The notes: a model not told the origin generated them from the letters alone. DNA of 64,000 nucleotides from Flavobacterium sp. N1736 (GCF_025947065.1 NZ_CP109994.1:4278001-4342000); one strand, 5' to 3'. Positions 32,067 through 41,558 are shown, counted from the first letter of the stretch. Numbers and translations: made by a program.

Positions 32067-33166
32067 GTTTGATTTTATTCGTCATATTAAAAATTTATAT
32101 AATAAGCATTGGTTTGCTTATTTATGGTTTTACACGAATAAAAAAATATCAAAAAACAGATTTAAAACCGCAAACGAGCTTTACAATTATAGTTCCATTC
32201 AGGAATGAAAAAGAAAATTTACCAAATCTTTTAAATAGCTTTTCGAAATTAAATTATCCAACAGACTTATTTGAAATGATTTTAGTTGATGACAATTCTA
32301 ATGAAAAGTTTCATATCTCACATGCTGCATTTCACATTTCACAAATTAACAATATTCGCTCTTCAAATTCACCAAAAAAAGATGCTATTACAACCGCCAT
32401 GCAGCACGTAAAAACCAATTGGGTAATTACGACAGATGCAGATTGTATTATGCCTGAAAATTGGCTTTTAACGTTTGATAATTACATTCAGCAAAATAAT
32501 GTTTCGATGTTGGCGGGAGCAGTTTCTTATAAATGTGAGAACTCATTTTTGCATCATTTTCAGCAGTTGGATTTAACCAGTTTGCAAGGCGCAACTATTG
32601 GAAGTTTTGGTGTTAAAAAAGCATTTATGTGCAATGGAGCTAATTTTGCATACAAAAAATTGTTGTTCGAAAAATTAAACGGATTTGAAGACAACAATAA
32701 AATTGCCAGTGGCGACGATGTTTTTTTACTGCAAAAAGCAGCAAATTTATTTCCGGATGAAGTTCATTATTTAAAAGCAAAAGATGCAATTGTAATAACG
32801 AAGCCAACTGAAAACTGGAAATCATTATTTCACCAAAGAGTTCGCTGGGCAGCAAAAACCAGTTCATACCAAAGCAATTTTGGAAAGTTTTTAGGATTAA
32901 CTGTTTTCTTCGGAAATCTAAGTTTTATAATAGCATTTGTCTTTTTACTTTTCGGATTCTGGTCCTGGCAACTTTTAATAGTATACGTTGCTATTAAGTT
33001 TTTTATAGACTTTATTTTACTTTATAAAACAAATCAAATTTTAACCGAAACAAGATTGCGTTATTTGGTTTTAAGTAGTTTATTTTATCCTTTTTTCAGT
33101 ACTACAGTAGCCTTATACAGCTTGTTTGGTTCTTATGAATGGAAAGATCGACGATTTGAGAAATGA
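32063..33166 (+). CDS. Membrane-bound family 2 glycosyltransferase
   Basis: 367 residues: one N-terminal membrane helix, a GT-A fold with TIIVPFRNEKENL, ILVDDNS and TTDADC (DxD-like metal site), then a QxxRW-like motif in HQRVRWAAK and two or three C-terminal membrane helices. It transfers a sugar from a nucleotide donor to a membrane-linked acceptor. Coupled by a four-base overlap to the flippase-like gene upstream, so the two probably make and move the same glycolipid. Substrate unknown. Confidence 0.88.
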   Translation: MSLILFVILKIYIISIGLLIYGFTRIKKYQKTDLKPQTSFTIIVPFRNEKENLPNLLNSFSKLNYPTDLFEMILVDDNSNEKFHISHAAFHISQINNIRSSNSPKKDAITTAMQHVKTNWVITTDADCIMPENWLLTFDNYIQQNNVSMLAGAVSYKCENSFLHHFQQLDLTSLQGATIGSFGVKKAFMCNGANFAYKKLLFEKLNGFEDNNKIASGDDVFLLQKAANLFPDEVHYLKAKDAIVITKPTENWKSLFHQRVRWAAKTSSYQSNFGKFLGLTVFFGNLSFIIAFVFLLFGFWSWQLLIVYVAIKFFIDFILLYKTNQILTETRLRYLVLSSLFYPFFSTTVALYSLFGSYEWKDRRFEK

Positions 33167-33178
33167 TATTTCTTTCGC

Positions 33179-33236
33179 CATATAAGTTATATAAGTAAAT
33201 GTAAGCAGACTTAAATTAAATGAACTTATATGGTGG
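33179..33236. repeat. Imperfect inverted repeat CCATATAAGTTATATAAG, copy 1
   Basis: CCATATAAGTTATATAAGTA and AATGTAAG at the left, AACTTATATGG at the right (33223-33233), between convergent genes. A second copy lies at 40972-41038. Confidence 0.6.
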
Positions 33237-33246
33237 AAAAAGAGCA

Positions 33247-33732
33247 CTATTTTCCGTCTTTAGCCTTAATAATGACAGGTAGAATAAATTGAGTTTTTAC
33301 AGGAACTCCGCGTTTTATAGCAGGATTTACTTTAGGAAAATCGACTAAACGAGCGTGTAAAATGCTGTCAATTTTAATAGTATCATAAGCCACAGAATCT
33401 TTAGGAAACTGGGGTTCAAATTTCATTGTAGCGTTAGGAAATATCGTTACTTTTACCTCAATAGTGTCGAGTTCAGGATATAAAATTGAGAGGGTGTCAA
33501 TATCTAGTTTTTCCTGAATAAGCTGTGCCATTACTTCAAAAAAACATTGTTGACGTTGTTTTTTATCACCCACTTTTTCACAATCAACAACAGACGGAAA
33601 CTCATCAACTTCTTTCCAATTGATAGATTTTAATTCTTTTTGAAGCAATTCTTTTTCAGACGGAACCTGCTTCTCAAAATATTGACAAGAACTTATAAAT
33701 AACAGGATTAAAAATAATGGGAACTGCTTCAA
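33247..33732 (-). CDS. Lipoprotein with TonB-like C-terminus
   Basis: 161 residues. Lipobox FISSC with Cys at ~16. The C-terminal part LVDFPKVNPAIKRGVPVKTQ then FILPVIIKA has the P-A-x-(K)RG-V-V---F-LP pattern of TonB_C-type domains. Two Cys in VDCEKVGDKKQRQQC may form a disulfide. Likely a periplasmic or outer-membrane lipoprotein; function not known. It may be co-transcribed after the gene at 34160. Confidence 0.7.
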   Translation of the reverse strand: MKQFPLFLILLFISSCQYFEKQVPSEKELLQKELKSINWKEVDEFPSVVDCEKVGDKKQRQQCFFEVMAQLIQEKLDIDTLSILYPELDTIEVKVTIFPNATMKFEPQFPKDSVAYDTIKIDSILHARLVDFPKVNPAIKRGVPVKTQFILPVIIKAKDGK

Positions 33733-33776
33733 GGCTTTGATATTGTATTGGAAATAATTATGTTATAAAAATACGA

Positions 33777-34160
33777 TTATTTTTTTTGGCTGGCTTTATA
33801 ATCTAAATATTCTTCATAACTTTCAGAAAGCCATTTTTCTTTATTTTGTTCAGCAACTTCTTTTTGATCAGGATACAATTTAGCCAATCGATCTGAAAAA
33901 GTAGCAATCTGAACAGTATAATTATAAAATTCAGTTTTACTTAATGTAATGTCAGGATTGTTTTTACGTGAAAAATAGTCGAAAAAAAGTGTGTCAAATT
34001 CCTTCATCGAGAAATTGAGAATCTTTTTCTTGTTACTTTTATAGATACTGTCCTGAAGTAATTGATCATCGACCGACAGTTTTTTAGTTTGCGTATACGC
34101 ATTGCTATTAATCATAAAGATTAAGGAACAAATAAAAAATAATTTAAAAACGCTATACAT
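33777..34160 (-). CDS. Small secreted protein of unknown function
   Basis: 127 residues. Signal peptide MYSVFKLFFICSLIFMINSN with cleavage near AYTQ. The mature part is helical and charged (SMKEFDTLFFDYFSRKNNPD, YPDQKEVAEQNKEKWLSESY). No domain recognised. It lies 44 bases before the lipoprotein gene in the same direction and diverges from DUF456. Confidence 0.6.
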   Translation of the reverse strand: MYSVFKLFFICSLIFMINSNAYTQTKKLSVDDQLLQDSIYKSNKKKILNFSMKEFDTLFFDYFSRKNNPDITLSKTEFYNYTVQIATFSDRLAKLYPDQKEVAEQNKEKWLSESYEEYLDYKASQKK

Positions 34161-34206
34161 TGTCTAATTTTTCTGACGGTTTATAAGCAAATTTACAAAA
34201 AATTAA

Positions 34207-34707
34207 ATGGATTTACTATTGTTAATACTAGGATTTATATGTGTTATTGTGGGTGTTTTTGGCAGTTTTTTGCCTGTTTTACCGGGTTTATCCAGTTGTT
34301 GGGTTGGTTTATTATTATTGTACCTCACCAAAGCTGTCGAAAATAATTATTGGGTTTTGGGCATAACACTTTTAATAACAATTATAATTACAATATTAGA
34401 TTATGTTATTCCGGCAAGCGGCACTAAAAAATTTGGTGGCAGTTCTTACGGAGTTTGGGGAACAAACATTGGTTTAATTGTCGGAATTATTGCTCCAATA
34501 CCTTTTGGAGTTATAATAGGACCATTTGTGGGAGCTTTTATTGGAGAAATGATTTATGATTCAACAAATCATACTCGTGCAATAAAAGCGGCAACAGGTT
34601 CGTTACTTGGTTTTTTGGCGTCCAGCTTTATTAATTTCCTGTTTTGTATCATTTTTCTTGGTATTTTTTTAAATATTGTTTGGCAAAACAGATCTTTATT
34701 GTTTTAA
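34207..34707 (+). CDS. DUF456 membrane protein
   Basis: 166 residues. Three or four membrane helices with the DUF456 Gly-rich segments: LLILGFICVIVGVFGSFLPV, LPGLSSCW, DYVIPASGTKKFGGSSYGVW and PIPFGVIIGPFVGAFIGEMI. The Gly pattern suggests tight helix packing. Function unknown. Followed by a 279-base AT-rich gap that contains no gene I can see. Confidence 0.9.
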   Translation: MDLLLLILGFICVIVGVFGSFLPVLPGLSSCWVGLLLLYLTKAVENNYWVLGITLLITIIITILDYVIPASGTKKFGGSSYGVWGTNIGLIVGIIAPIPFGVIIGPFVGAFIGEMIYDSTNHTRAIKAATGSLLGFLASSFINFLFCIIFLGIFLNIVWQNRSLLF

Positions 34708-34986
34708 TTGTTATAATTACATTAATATTTTTCTTATATTTTTTATTTTTTTTGAAAAATAACAATTTTTTAATTTAAATTTTTTATTTCTTTTTGATAA
34801 CGAAAGGGTTATGTTCATTGAGACTTTTAGTTTTTGATGTTAAAAAGCGTTAAATTTTACATCGAGATTCTTAACTTAATTTTTGGAAATGTTAAAATAT
34901 TTTATATTTTTATCACGATAAACGATGAAAAGCCCCACTTAGTCGATTATTTTGAATGGATTTAAATAATTTTTAAAACTTAACAT

Positions 34987-35583
34987 ATGACTCCTAACCT
35001 ACAAATTGAACTTAGACGTTTCATTTCTTCTAATGTTGTCTCAAAATTAAATAAGTTTTATTTCGAAAACGATGCACTTTTAATAAAGGGAATCGATGTT
35101 TCAATCGGTACCATTCTGATGGGATTGTATAACAAAGCCGAGGAGTCGGGTTTTTACAAAGAAATTGTTTCATTACTTGGTGATAATTCGACATTTTACG
35201 GAGAAGTTGATTTTACTTCAGGAAGAATTTTATCAGTAGACGATTGTTACCGAATTGAAGGAAACGCGTTATTGAAAGAAATTTTCAGCAATAAAAAAGG
35301 AAGAATTTCCGAAATGATCTCAAACGAAGTTGGAATTAAAAGTGAAACAGCACGCGAAATTCTAAATTTTTCGGCACTACTAGTTGTTTCCTATCTTAAA
35401 AATAATTCACAGCTAATTAAAAATCTGAAATTATTGTTAGAAGATCAAAAAAGAGATATTCTAAACAGCATTCAGCCAGGAATTAAAATCATACTTGGAT
35501 TTTCTTGTCACGAAACAGTAGAAGAAAAAAATCAAGCCATGGGAAGATCTGTTTTCACACTTTTCGGACACAATTTTTTCTAG
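34987..35583 (+). CDS. DUF937-domain protein
   Basis: 198 residues. The DUF937 pattern is seen in IGTILMGLYNKAEESGFYKE, then EIFSNKKGRISEMISNEVGI and ETAREILNFSALLVVSYL, helical segments rich in Gly and Leu. No signal peptide. Family members are common, small and uncharacterised. The gene sits alone between DUF456 and the pseudouridine synthase with a hairpin after its stop. Confidence 0.8.
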   Translation: MTPNLQIELRRFISSNVVSKLNKFYFENDALLIKGIDVSIGTILMGLYNKAEESGFYKEIVSLLGDNSTFYGEVDFTSGRILSVDDCYRIEGNALLKEIFSNKKGRISEMISNEVGIKSETAREILNFSALLVVSYLKNNSQLIKNLKLLLEDQKRDILNSIQPGIKIILGFSCHETVEEKNQAMGRSVFTLFGHNFF

Positions 35584-35607
35584 TATTTCAAACACAATTA
35601 AAATAAA

Positions 35608-35639
35608 AAATCCCATTTTACATATGTAAAACAGGATTT
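35608..35639. terminator. Hairpin between convergent genes
   Basis: The palindrome TTTTACATATGTAAAA is framed by AAATCC and GGATTT; likely a shared terminator. Confidence 0.6.
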
Positions 35640-35663
35640 ATATTGCTTAATTTGAAGCGTTTC

Positions 35664-36572
35664 TTAAACGTTCTTCAAATTGATAATTTCTTGTTCGGTT
35701 AAAAAACGCCAGTTACCTCTTGGTAAATTCTTTTTGGTTAAACCGGCAAATGATACACGATCGATACGTAAAACATCATAACTAAAGTGTTCAAAAATAG
35801 CACGAACCACTTTTACGTTTGATGAACGAAGTTTTAAACCAATTTCGCTTTTAGGTTCATTATCAATATAACTAACCTCTTCAACAAAAACACGGTGTCC
35901 GTCAAGAACTAAACCTTTGCTGATTTTTTCTAAATCCTCGAATTTTAAGTTTTTGTCTAACGAAACCTGATAAATTTTAGACGATTTTTGGCTCGGTAAA
36001 GTAAATTTACGAATCATATCTGTATCATTCGTAAACAACAATAAACCAGTTGTATTTTTATCCATTCTGCCAATCGGAGCAATTTTTGCCGTTGTAGAAC
36101 CACGAACTAGCTCCAGAACGTTACGATATTCCTGACCTTCATCAAGAGCAGTTGTAAAGTTTTTAGGTTTGTTCAACAAGATGTATTCTTTCTTTTCAGG
36201 AGTCAAAGTAACACCGTCAAAATTTACAACATCGTTTAATTTTACTAAATAACCCATTTCAGTAACCGGAACGCCATTTACTTTAACGTTTCCGGACTGA
36301 ATGTATATATCGGCATCACGACGCGAACAAACACCAGAATTAGAGATGTATTTGTTCAAACGAATTTCGTCTGCAGCTTTTTGTCTTTTCGGAGCCTGAT
36401 TCTGTTTTTTAATTTTTTCTGCCTTTTCTTCTTCCGCAGCCTTAACAGCAGGTTTCACTTTTTTTGGCCCTTGCGCACGCTTCGCCATAGGAGGTTTTGG
36501 CTTGCTAGAGTTTGATCTTGAACTATTTGGTCTTGATCCGCCCCCTTTATTATTGCCTTCCTTATTGTTCAT
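35664..36572 (-). CDS. rRNA pseudouridine synthase (RsuA/RluB family)
   Basis: 302 residues. A disordered, basic N-terminus (~1-65, rich in Ser, Lys, Pro) leads to an S4 RNA-binding domain (RLNKYISNSGVCSRRDADIY) and a PseudoU_synth_2 catalytic domain with GRMDKNTTGLLLFTND, where Asp is the nucleophile. It should convert a uridine in large-subunit rRNA. The extended N-terminal tail is frequent in Bacteroidota. A TATCTTTG box (minus, 36590-36597) lies 18 bases upstream of the ATG. Confidence 0.92.
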   Translation of the reverse strand: MNNKEGNNKGGGSRPNSSRSNSSKPKPPMAKRAQGPKKVKPAVKAAEEEKAEKIKKQNQAPKRQKAADEIRLNKYISNSGVCSRRDADIYIQSGNVKVNGVPVTEMGYLVKLNDVVNFDGVTLTPEKKEYILLNKPKNFTTALDEGQEYRNVLELVRGSTTAKIAPIGRMDKNTTGLLLFTNDTDMIRKFTLPSQKSSKIYQVSLDKNLKFEDLEKISKGLVLDGHRVFVEEVSYIDNEPKSEIGLKLRSSNVKVVRAIFEHFSYDVLRIDRVSFAGLTKKNLPRGNWRFLTEQEIINLKNV

Positions 36573-36658
36573 AAATTCTGTAATTTGTGCAAAGATAGTT
36601 TATTCTTGCTAAATAATCCTAAGTTCATTGTTCTTAGATTAATAGCTATTATTTTTTG

Positions 36659-36840
36659 AAGCTGGAGGAGCATCACAACTGGCTTTTTTCAGGCATGATT
36701 TCCCGCTTTCGGCTATATATTGTTCCGTAAACTCCACAATGATACCGCCTCAATCGGGGCTAAATTCAAACAATTGGCTTCTTTTAAATAAAACCTCTGC
36801 GTGTCTCAGTGAAACCTTTGTGTATCTCTGTGGCATAACT
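36659..36840. repeat. Dispersed palindromic and GATACCGCCTCAATC-type repeat
   Basis: The 272-base gap before the UbiA gene holds GCTGGAGGAGC, CCCGCTTTCGGCTATAT and GATACCGCCTCAATC, parallel in order to the segment at 18236-18295, then CCTCTGCGTGTCTCAGTGAA. No gene or promoter is evident. Confidence 0.5.
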
Positions 36841-36844
36841 CATT

Positions 36845-37801
36845 TTAAAATCGTGAAATTAAATTCTTCCCATGCCACAAAACACTCGGATTAATTAAAA
36901 CGATGCAAAAAACTCCTGAAACAATCAAAAACTTCAAAACATTATGAAGTAATAAATATTGTTCCTTAGAATTTGATTTCCATAAATAAAGCAAAAAAAA
37001 CAGCAAGGCAATAAAACAGATATAAAAGTAAATATCCATATAACCCACATCATAAATATTGATCAAAACATAAACCGGAATCACCGTCATGAAAGTCAAA
37101 ACCGTAATAATTTGTTTCGAAACCGTTTCATTATACAATATCGGAATCGTTTGATAATCGTTTGCCAAATCGCCTTTCAGGTTTTCCAAATCCTTAATCA
37201 TTTCGCGAATCAGCAATAACAAAAACAAAAACATGGCGTGTGCCGAAATTACTGCAAAATGACTCATGTGATTTTCAATTTCCTCAAATAAAATCTTGTT
37301 GTAGAAATACAATAAAATCGCAAAAAAAGGAACAACAGCCAACAATGCCGATGTTAGATTGCCAATAATAACGTATTTTTTTATTTTATGAGAGTAAAAC
37401 CAGATCAGGAAAATATAAGCCGAAAAGAATAAAAATGCGCGCCAGGAAACAATAAAAGCCATTAAAACCGCCAGAAAATTCAAGCTAAAGTAAACGGATA
37501 ATTTTGTTTTCTGACTCACCAATCTGTCCAGCATCGATTTGTTGGGTCTGTTGATTAAATCCTTCTGACTATCATAAAAATTATTAATAATATAACCCGA
37601 AGCAATTGTAACAGCCGAAGCAAAAACAATCAAAAATAAATTGAAATCAAGTAAAATATCGAGAGCTCTTTTATCTGGAGCCAATATAAAAATGGCAGAT
37701 AAATATTGTGCCAAAACAATAATCGGAATGTTGTAACCTCTTACCACAGAGAACAGACTGACAATTTTCATTACTAAAAGTTTGTGCTGTCTGCTTAACA
37801 T
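36845..37801 (-). CDS. UbiA-family prenyltransferase (geranylgeranylglycerol-phosphate type)
   Basis: 318 residues with about eight membrane helices. First aspartate motif NNFYDSQKDLINRPNK, second motif EMIKDLENLKGDLANDYQTI (D-x-x-x-x-x-D). Both bind Mg-diphosphate of the isoprenoid donor. In flavobacteria this family is usually annotated as geranylgeranylglycerol-phosphate geranylgeranyltransferase; the acceptor is not provable here. It lies at the end of a minus-strand run with the mevalonate enzymes that supply prenyl diphosphates. An ATG ten codons in is an alternative start. Confidence 0.85.
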   Translation of the reverse strand: MLSRQHKLLVMKIVSLFSVVRGYNIPIIVLAQYLSAIFILAPDKRALDILLDFNLFLIVFASAVTIASGYIINNFYDSQKDLINRPNKSMLDRLVSQKTKLSVYFSLNFLAVLMAFIVSWRAFLFFSAYIFLIWFYSHKIKKYVIIGNLTSALLAVVPFFAILLYFYNKILFEEIENHMSHFAVISAHAMFLFLLLLIREMIKDLENLKGDLANDYQTIPILYNETVSKQIITVLTFMTVIPVYVLINIYDVGYMDIYFYICFIALLFFLLYLWKSNSKEQYLLLHNVLKFLIVSGVFCIVLINPSVLWHGKNLISRF

Positions 37802-37864
37802 TGTTTGATTTAAGTTTTTGAATTTTGGTCTAATTTAATATTTTTTAATGTAGGAAAAGAACGA

Positions 37865-38455
37865 TCACAGTTTATTTTTTAATAATGCCGCAGATCCGTA
37901 CCCTAATTTTCTGATGCAGGCTAAAGCTTGTTTTTGTGTAATTTCAACATCTTTAATGTCTTTTTTCTCTACAAAAACAACAGAACCGCTCCACGGATTT
38001 GGAGCATCGGGAATAAAAACGCTATAGTTGTTTTCATCTATTTGTTCGATTAAAAATGCAAATTGCCAGCCAGCATCTGTAGGAACAAGAATAACTTTTA
38101 AATCCTCATTAGATTCAAAACCCATTATATTTTCATTCATCTTTTTCATGAACGAATAACCGGGAACAAAGCTTAATATTCCTTCTTCTAATCTTTGAAT
38201 TAATCTTTGTGCATACGAAGTTTTAGCAATTAAACCAGCACCAATACAAATAACAAGAATAATTAATATGGCTACGATTTCTTCTATTGCAAGTCCTAAA
38301 ACTTTTACTTTCGGAAAATGATTTACAATCGGATTCGTGATTTTTTGAATAATGCCAAATCCTTTTTCTAAAAGTACAAGCAATAAAATTAACGGTGCTA
38401 AAAATAGAATTCCTCCTAAAAAAGTTGCTTTAATAATTTTTAAAATACTTTTCAT
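37865..38455 (-). CDS. DUF502 membrane protein
   Basis: 196 residues. Two membrane helices (~10-30 and ~60-80), then a soluble domain with EGILSFVPGYSFMKKMNENI, VLVPTDAGWQFAFLIEQID and YSVFIPDAPNPWSGSVVFVE, the standard DUF502 landmarks. Uncharacterised. It sits between the UbiA gene and the mevalonate kinase-like gene in the same direction, so it might be linked to isoprenoid lipids, but only by position. Confidence 0.88.
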   Translation of the reverse strand: MKSILKIIKATFLGGILFLAPLILLLVLLEKGFGIIQKITNPIVNHFPKVKVLGLAIEEIVAILIILVICIGAGLIAKTSYAQRLIQRLEEGILSFVPGYSFMKKMNENIMGFESNEDLKVILVPTDAGWQFAFLIEQIDENNYSVFIPDAPNPWSGSVVFVEKKDIKDVEITQKQALACIRKLGYGSAALLKNKL

Positions 38456-38528
38456 ATTAAATAACTTTTAGTGTAATAAATTAGAAAAGGATTATTCAAA
38501 TAAGCGTCATTTTAAAGTGATTAATCCT

Positions 38529-39467
38529 TTAAAATTGATAAACAACTTCTAATTTGTAATCTTTTAAAGAGGCTTTAGCGCGTTCTAAATCTTCGGTAAA
38601 ACCAAGAATATATCCACCGCCGCCAGAACCGCAAAGTTTTAAGTAATAATCGTTAGTATCAATTCCGTTTTGCCAGATTCCGTGAAATTGTTCCGGAATC
38701 ATTGGTTTAAAATTGTTTAAAACGACTTTTGATAGCTTTTTAGTATTGGTAAACAACGATTTCATGTCGCCATGTAAAAAGTTTTCTACACAAGCATCCG
38801 TATATTTTACGAATTGGTTTTTAAGCATTGTACGGAAACCTTTGTCTTTTAGGTTTTCCATGAAAATGTTAACCATCGGAGCCGTTTCGCCTACAATTCC
38901 TGAATCTAATAAAAAGACAGCGCCTTTTCCGTCAAAACTTTGAGTAGGAATTCCCGTTGCTTCGATATTATCTTTAGAATTAATTAAAATCGGAATACTC
39001 AAATAACTGTTTAAAGGATCTAAACCAGAACTTTTTCCGTGGAAAAAACTCTCCATTTGAGCAAATATATTTTTTAACTGTAACAGTTTTTCACGAGTTA
39101 AATTCTCTAAAACTGTTATTTTGTGTGTAGCATATTTATCGTAAATCGCCGCAACCAATGCACCGCTGCTGCCAACTCCATATCCTTGAGGAATACTTGA
39201 GTCGAAATACATTCCTGTTTCGACATCATTTTTTAGAGTTAACAAATCAAAATTAACCAACTCAGGCTGCTCATTTTGTAAAGCTTCAAGATAAGTGGTG
39301 TAACGTCTTAAACTTGCGTTTGATGCAATTGCTTCAGTCGAAGGATCTTCGATTTTCTTCAAAGCACCATTGTAAAAATTATAAGGAATAGAAAGTCCTT
39401 TAGAGTCGCGGATGATTCCGTATTCTCCAAAGAGTAATATTTTTGAGTAAAATAATGGTCCTTTCAT
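38529..39467 (-). CDS. Mevalonate kinase-like GHMP kinase
   Basis: 312 residues. GHMP motifs: start KILLFGEYGII, ATP loop QGYGVGSSGALVAAIYDKYA and the third motif LKLCGSGGGGYILGF. It would phosphorylate mevalonate to 5-phosphomevalonate. Grouping with diphosphomevalonate decarboxylase (40929) makes the assignment firm, though a phosphomevalonate kinase role cannot be excluded since no second kinase is seen here. Confidence 0.85.
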   Translation of the reverse strand: MKGPLFYSKILLFGEYGIIRDSKGLSIPYNFYNGALKKIEDPSTEAIASNASLRRYTTYLEALQNEQPELVNFDLLTLKNDVETGMYFDSSIPQGYGVGSSGALVAAIYDKYATHKITVLENLTREKLLQLKNIFAQMESFFHGKSSGLDPLNSYLSIPILINSKDNIEATGIPTQSFDGKGAVFLLDSGIVGETAPMVNIFMENLKDKGFRTMLKNQFVKYTDACVENFLHGDMKSLFTNTKKLSKVVLNNFKPMIPEQFHGIWQNGIDTNDYYLKLCGSGGGGYILGFTEDLERAKASLKDYKLEVVYQF

Positions 39468-39520
39468 GTTTATTTTATGTCTTTCTTTATTATTTAAGAA
39501 GATGAATTTCTTTATTTTAA

Positions 39521-39775
39521 TTAACCTTTAATATATAATCCAATGATCATCATGGCTAAAGCAAAAAACAGACCAACAAACCATTTTATCATATCATTTT
39601 TGGCATCTGTAATTTCTTTCTTTACAAAATCTCTGGTTGCAATTTCGTTTTTATCCTGTCTAATTTCTTCGCTAATAGTTCGGTCGATTGCTTCAACAAA
39701 TTCTTTAGCCTTACTTTCGTCAAGATTAAGTTCTTTTCTAAATAAATCGTAAAGTTTTATAGTTGCAGTATTCAT
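39521..39775 (-). CDS. Small CCDC90/DUF1640-like coiled-coil protein with C-terminal membrane helix
   Basis: 84 residues. A charged helix (LFRKELNLDESKAKEFVEAI), a coiled coil with RDFVKKEITDAKNDMIKWF and a single tail helix (VGLFFALAMMIIGLYI). The layout matches bacterial relatives of the mitochondrial CCDC90/MCUR1 family. The function in bacteria is unclear. It is placed between the two mevalonate genes on the same strand, 53 and 44 bases from each. Confidence 0.65.
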   Translation of the reverse strand: MNTATIKLYDLFRKELNLDESKAKEFVEAIDRTISEEIRQDKNEIATRDFVKKEITDAKNDMIKWFVGLFFALAMMIIGLYIKG

Positions 39776-39819
39776 ATTCTTAGCTGAAAATGTATTTTAA
39801 TATATAAAGATACGGAAAA

Positions 39820-40929
39820 TTATAATGCAATTGCACCCTCTCCAATTTGGTCACAAATGTACTGACCATTCTGACAAAATACAACTAATTCGTCCTGAAT
39901 AAATTGAAGTACTTTATCGCTAACGTTTTCGGGATATAAAACGTGAACATTTGCCCCTGCATCAAGTGTAAAACAAACCGGAATTTGTGTTTCATTTCTG
40001 AATTTCCAAATGGCATTGATGATTTGCAATGTATTAGGTTTCATTAAAATAAAATACGGCATCGAAGTCATCATCATAGCATGTAATGTCAAAGCTTCGC
40101 TTTCGACCACTTTTATGAATTCGTCCAGATTTCCGCTTTCAAAAATGGCAGTTAACTTATCCAGATTTTCGTGTGCCTGAGCAAAACGTCTTTCGGCATA
40201 CGGATGATTATGCATTAAATCATGTCCCACAGTACTCGAAACCTGTTTCTCGCCTTTATCAACTAATAAAATTGTGTCCTGATAATTTTTAAAATTAGCG
40301 TGAATTGTATGTGGAAATTCTACTCCAAATAGATCTGAACTTCCTCCAATATTTGCTTGGTTTCCCCAAACTACAACATTTCCTTTTACGCTTCGGCAGG
40401 CACTTCCAGATCCTAAACGAGCTAAAAATGATGCTTTTCGATAAAAATATTCATTAGTCATTTCCGGATTTAATGCTCTTTCCAAACTCATAAAGTTCAT
40501 TGCCAAAGCTGCCATTCCAGATGCCGAAGAAGCAATTCCGGAACTATGCGGAAACGTGTTTTGTGTATCAATTGTAAAATGGTAGTTTTTCAAAAAAGGC
40601 AAATAAACTTCGATTCTTTCTAAAAACTTCTGAATTTTTGGTTTAAAATCTTCCTTTGGTTTTCCTTCAAAAAGTAAATCAAAAGAAAAACTTGTCACAT
40701 TGAGCGGTCCCGAAACTTCGGGAGAAATGTCTCTCTTTTCAAAACCCAATTTAGTAATCGTTTTACAATTATTAAGTGTAAAACTTACTGATGGATTTGC
40801 CGGAATTTGATTGTCTTTTTTACCCCAATATTTTACTAATGCAATATTGCTGGGAGCGCTCCATTCAAAATTTCCATTTTCGATGGTCGAAGTATATTTT
40901 TTAGGAATAAAATCAGTTGCTGTAAACAT
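39820..40929 (-). CDS. mvaD: Diphosphomevalonate decarboxylase
   Basis: 369 residues. Family-specific SNIALVKYWGKKD at the N-terminus, PHSSGIASSASGMAALAMNF for ATP, FLARLGSGSACRSVKGNVVV and CFTLDAGANVHVLYP with the catalytic Asp. It makes isopentenyl diphosphate from 5-diphosphomevalonate using ATP. First gene of the isoprenoid run. A minus-strand TATCTTTG box lies at 40947-40954, 17 bases before the ATG. Confidence 0.95.
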   Translation of the reverse strand: MFTATDFIPKKYTSTIENGNFEWSAPSNIALVKYWGKKDNQIPANPSVSFTLNNCKTITKLGFEKRDISPEVSGPLNVTSFSFDLLFEGKPKEDFKPKIQKFLERIEVYLPFLKNYHFTIDTQNTFPHSSGIASSASGMAALAMNFMSLERALNPEMTNEYFYRKASFLARLGSGSACRSVKGNVVVWGNQANIGGSSDLFGVEFPHTIHANFKNYQDTILLVDKGEKQVSSTVGHDLMHNHPYAERRFAQAHENLDKLTAIFESGNLDEFIKVVESEALTLHAMMMTSMPYFILMKPNTLQIINAIWKFRNETQIPVCFTLDAGANVHVLYPENVSDKVLQFIQDELVVFCQNGQYICDQIGEGAIAL

Positions 40930-40970
40930 GAATTGTAAAATTTTGGCAAAGATAGTTTTTAAATATTTTT

Positions 40971-41038
40971 ACCATATAAGTTATATAAGAAAATGTAAGC
41001 TAAACTTCGAATAGATGAACTTCTATAACTTACTATGG
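40971..41038. repeat. Imperfect inverted repeat CCATATAAGTTATATAAG, copy 2
   Basis: ACCATATAAGTTATATAAGA (40971-40990) and AACTTCTATAACTTACTATG (41018-41037) match the copy at 33179 and lie in the gap between divergent mvaD and tspO. Confidence 0.6.
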
Positions 41039-41081
41039 TTTAAAATTTCTTTTAACTATTTTTGGATAAAAATAAATAAGA

Positions 41082-41558
41082 ATGAATAAAATAGTTAAAA
41101 TCGCCATAGCTCTAATCGTTTGTTTGATGGTAGGATATTCTGCAAGCGTTGTTACAAGACCAAGTGTAGAAACGTGGTATCCAACTTTAATAAAGCCAAT
41201 TTTTAATCCTCCCAATTGGATTTTTATGCCAATGTGGACATTTCTTTATGTTTTAATGGCGGTTGCTGCGGGATTAGTTTGGGATAAGATAAAAGAACAA
41301 AACGAAAAAGTTAAAAAGGCATTAGCTTTCTTTTTGATTCAGTTAGCTTTAAATGCGATTTGGTCCTATCTTTTCTTCGGACTTAAAAATCCCATGTTGG
41401 CTTTAATCGAAATTGCACTTTTATGGCTGATGATTTATGAAACGTATTTAAAATTTATAAAAATCAATAAAATTGCGGGTTATTTATTGATTCCATATTT
41501 GGCTTGGGTTGCTTTTGCGGGAATTTTGAATGCGAGTATTTGGTGGCTGAATAGGTAA
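41082..41558 (+). CDS. tspO: TspO/MBR-family protein
   Basis: 158 residues, five membrane helices. The family hallmark WYPTLIKPIFNPPNWIFMPM and WTFLYVLMAVAAGLVW is complete, followed by QLALNAIWSYLFFGL and a final ILNASIWWLN. TspO binds tetrapyrroles and sterol-like ligands in membranes. A single gene, divergent from mvaD. The exact ligand is unknown. Confidence 0.94.
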   Translation: MNKIVKIAIALIVCLMVGYSASVVTRPSVETWYPTLIKPIFNPPNWIFMPMWTFLYVLMAVAAGLVWDKIKEQNEKVKKALAFFLIQLALNAIWSYLFFGLKNPMLALIEIALLWLMIYETYLKFIKINKIAGYLLIPYLAWVAFAGILNASIWWLNR

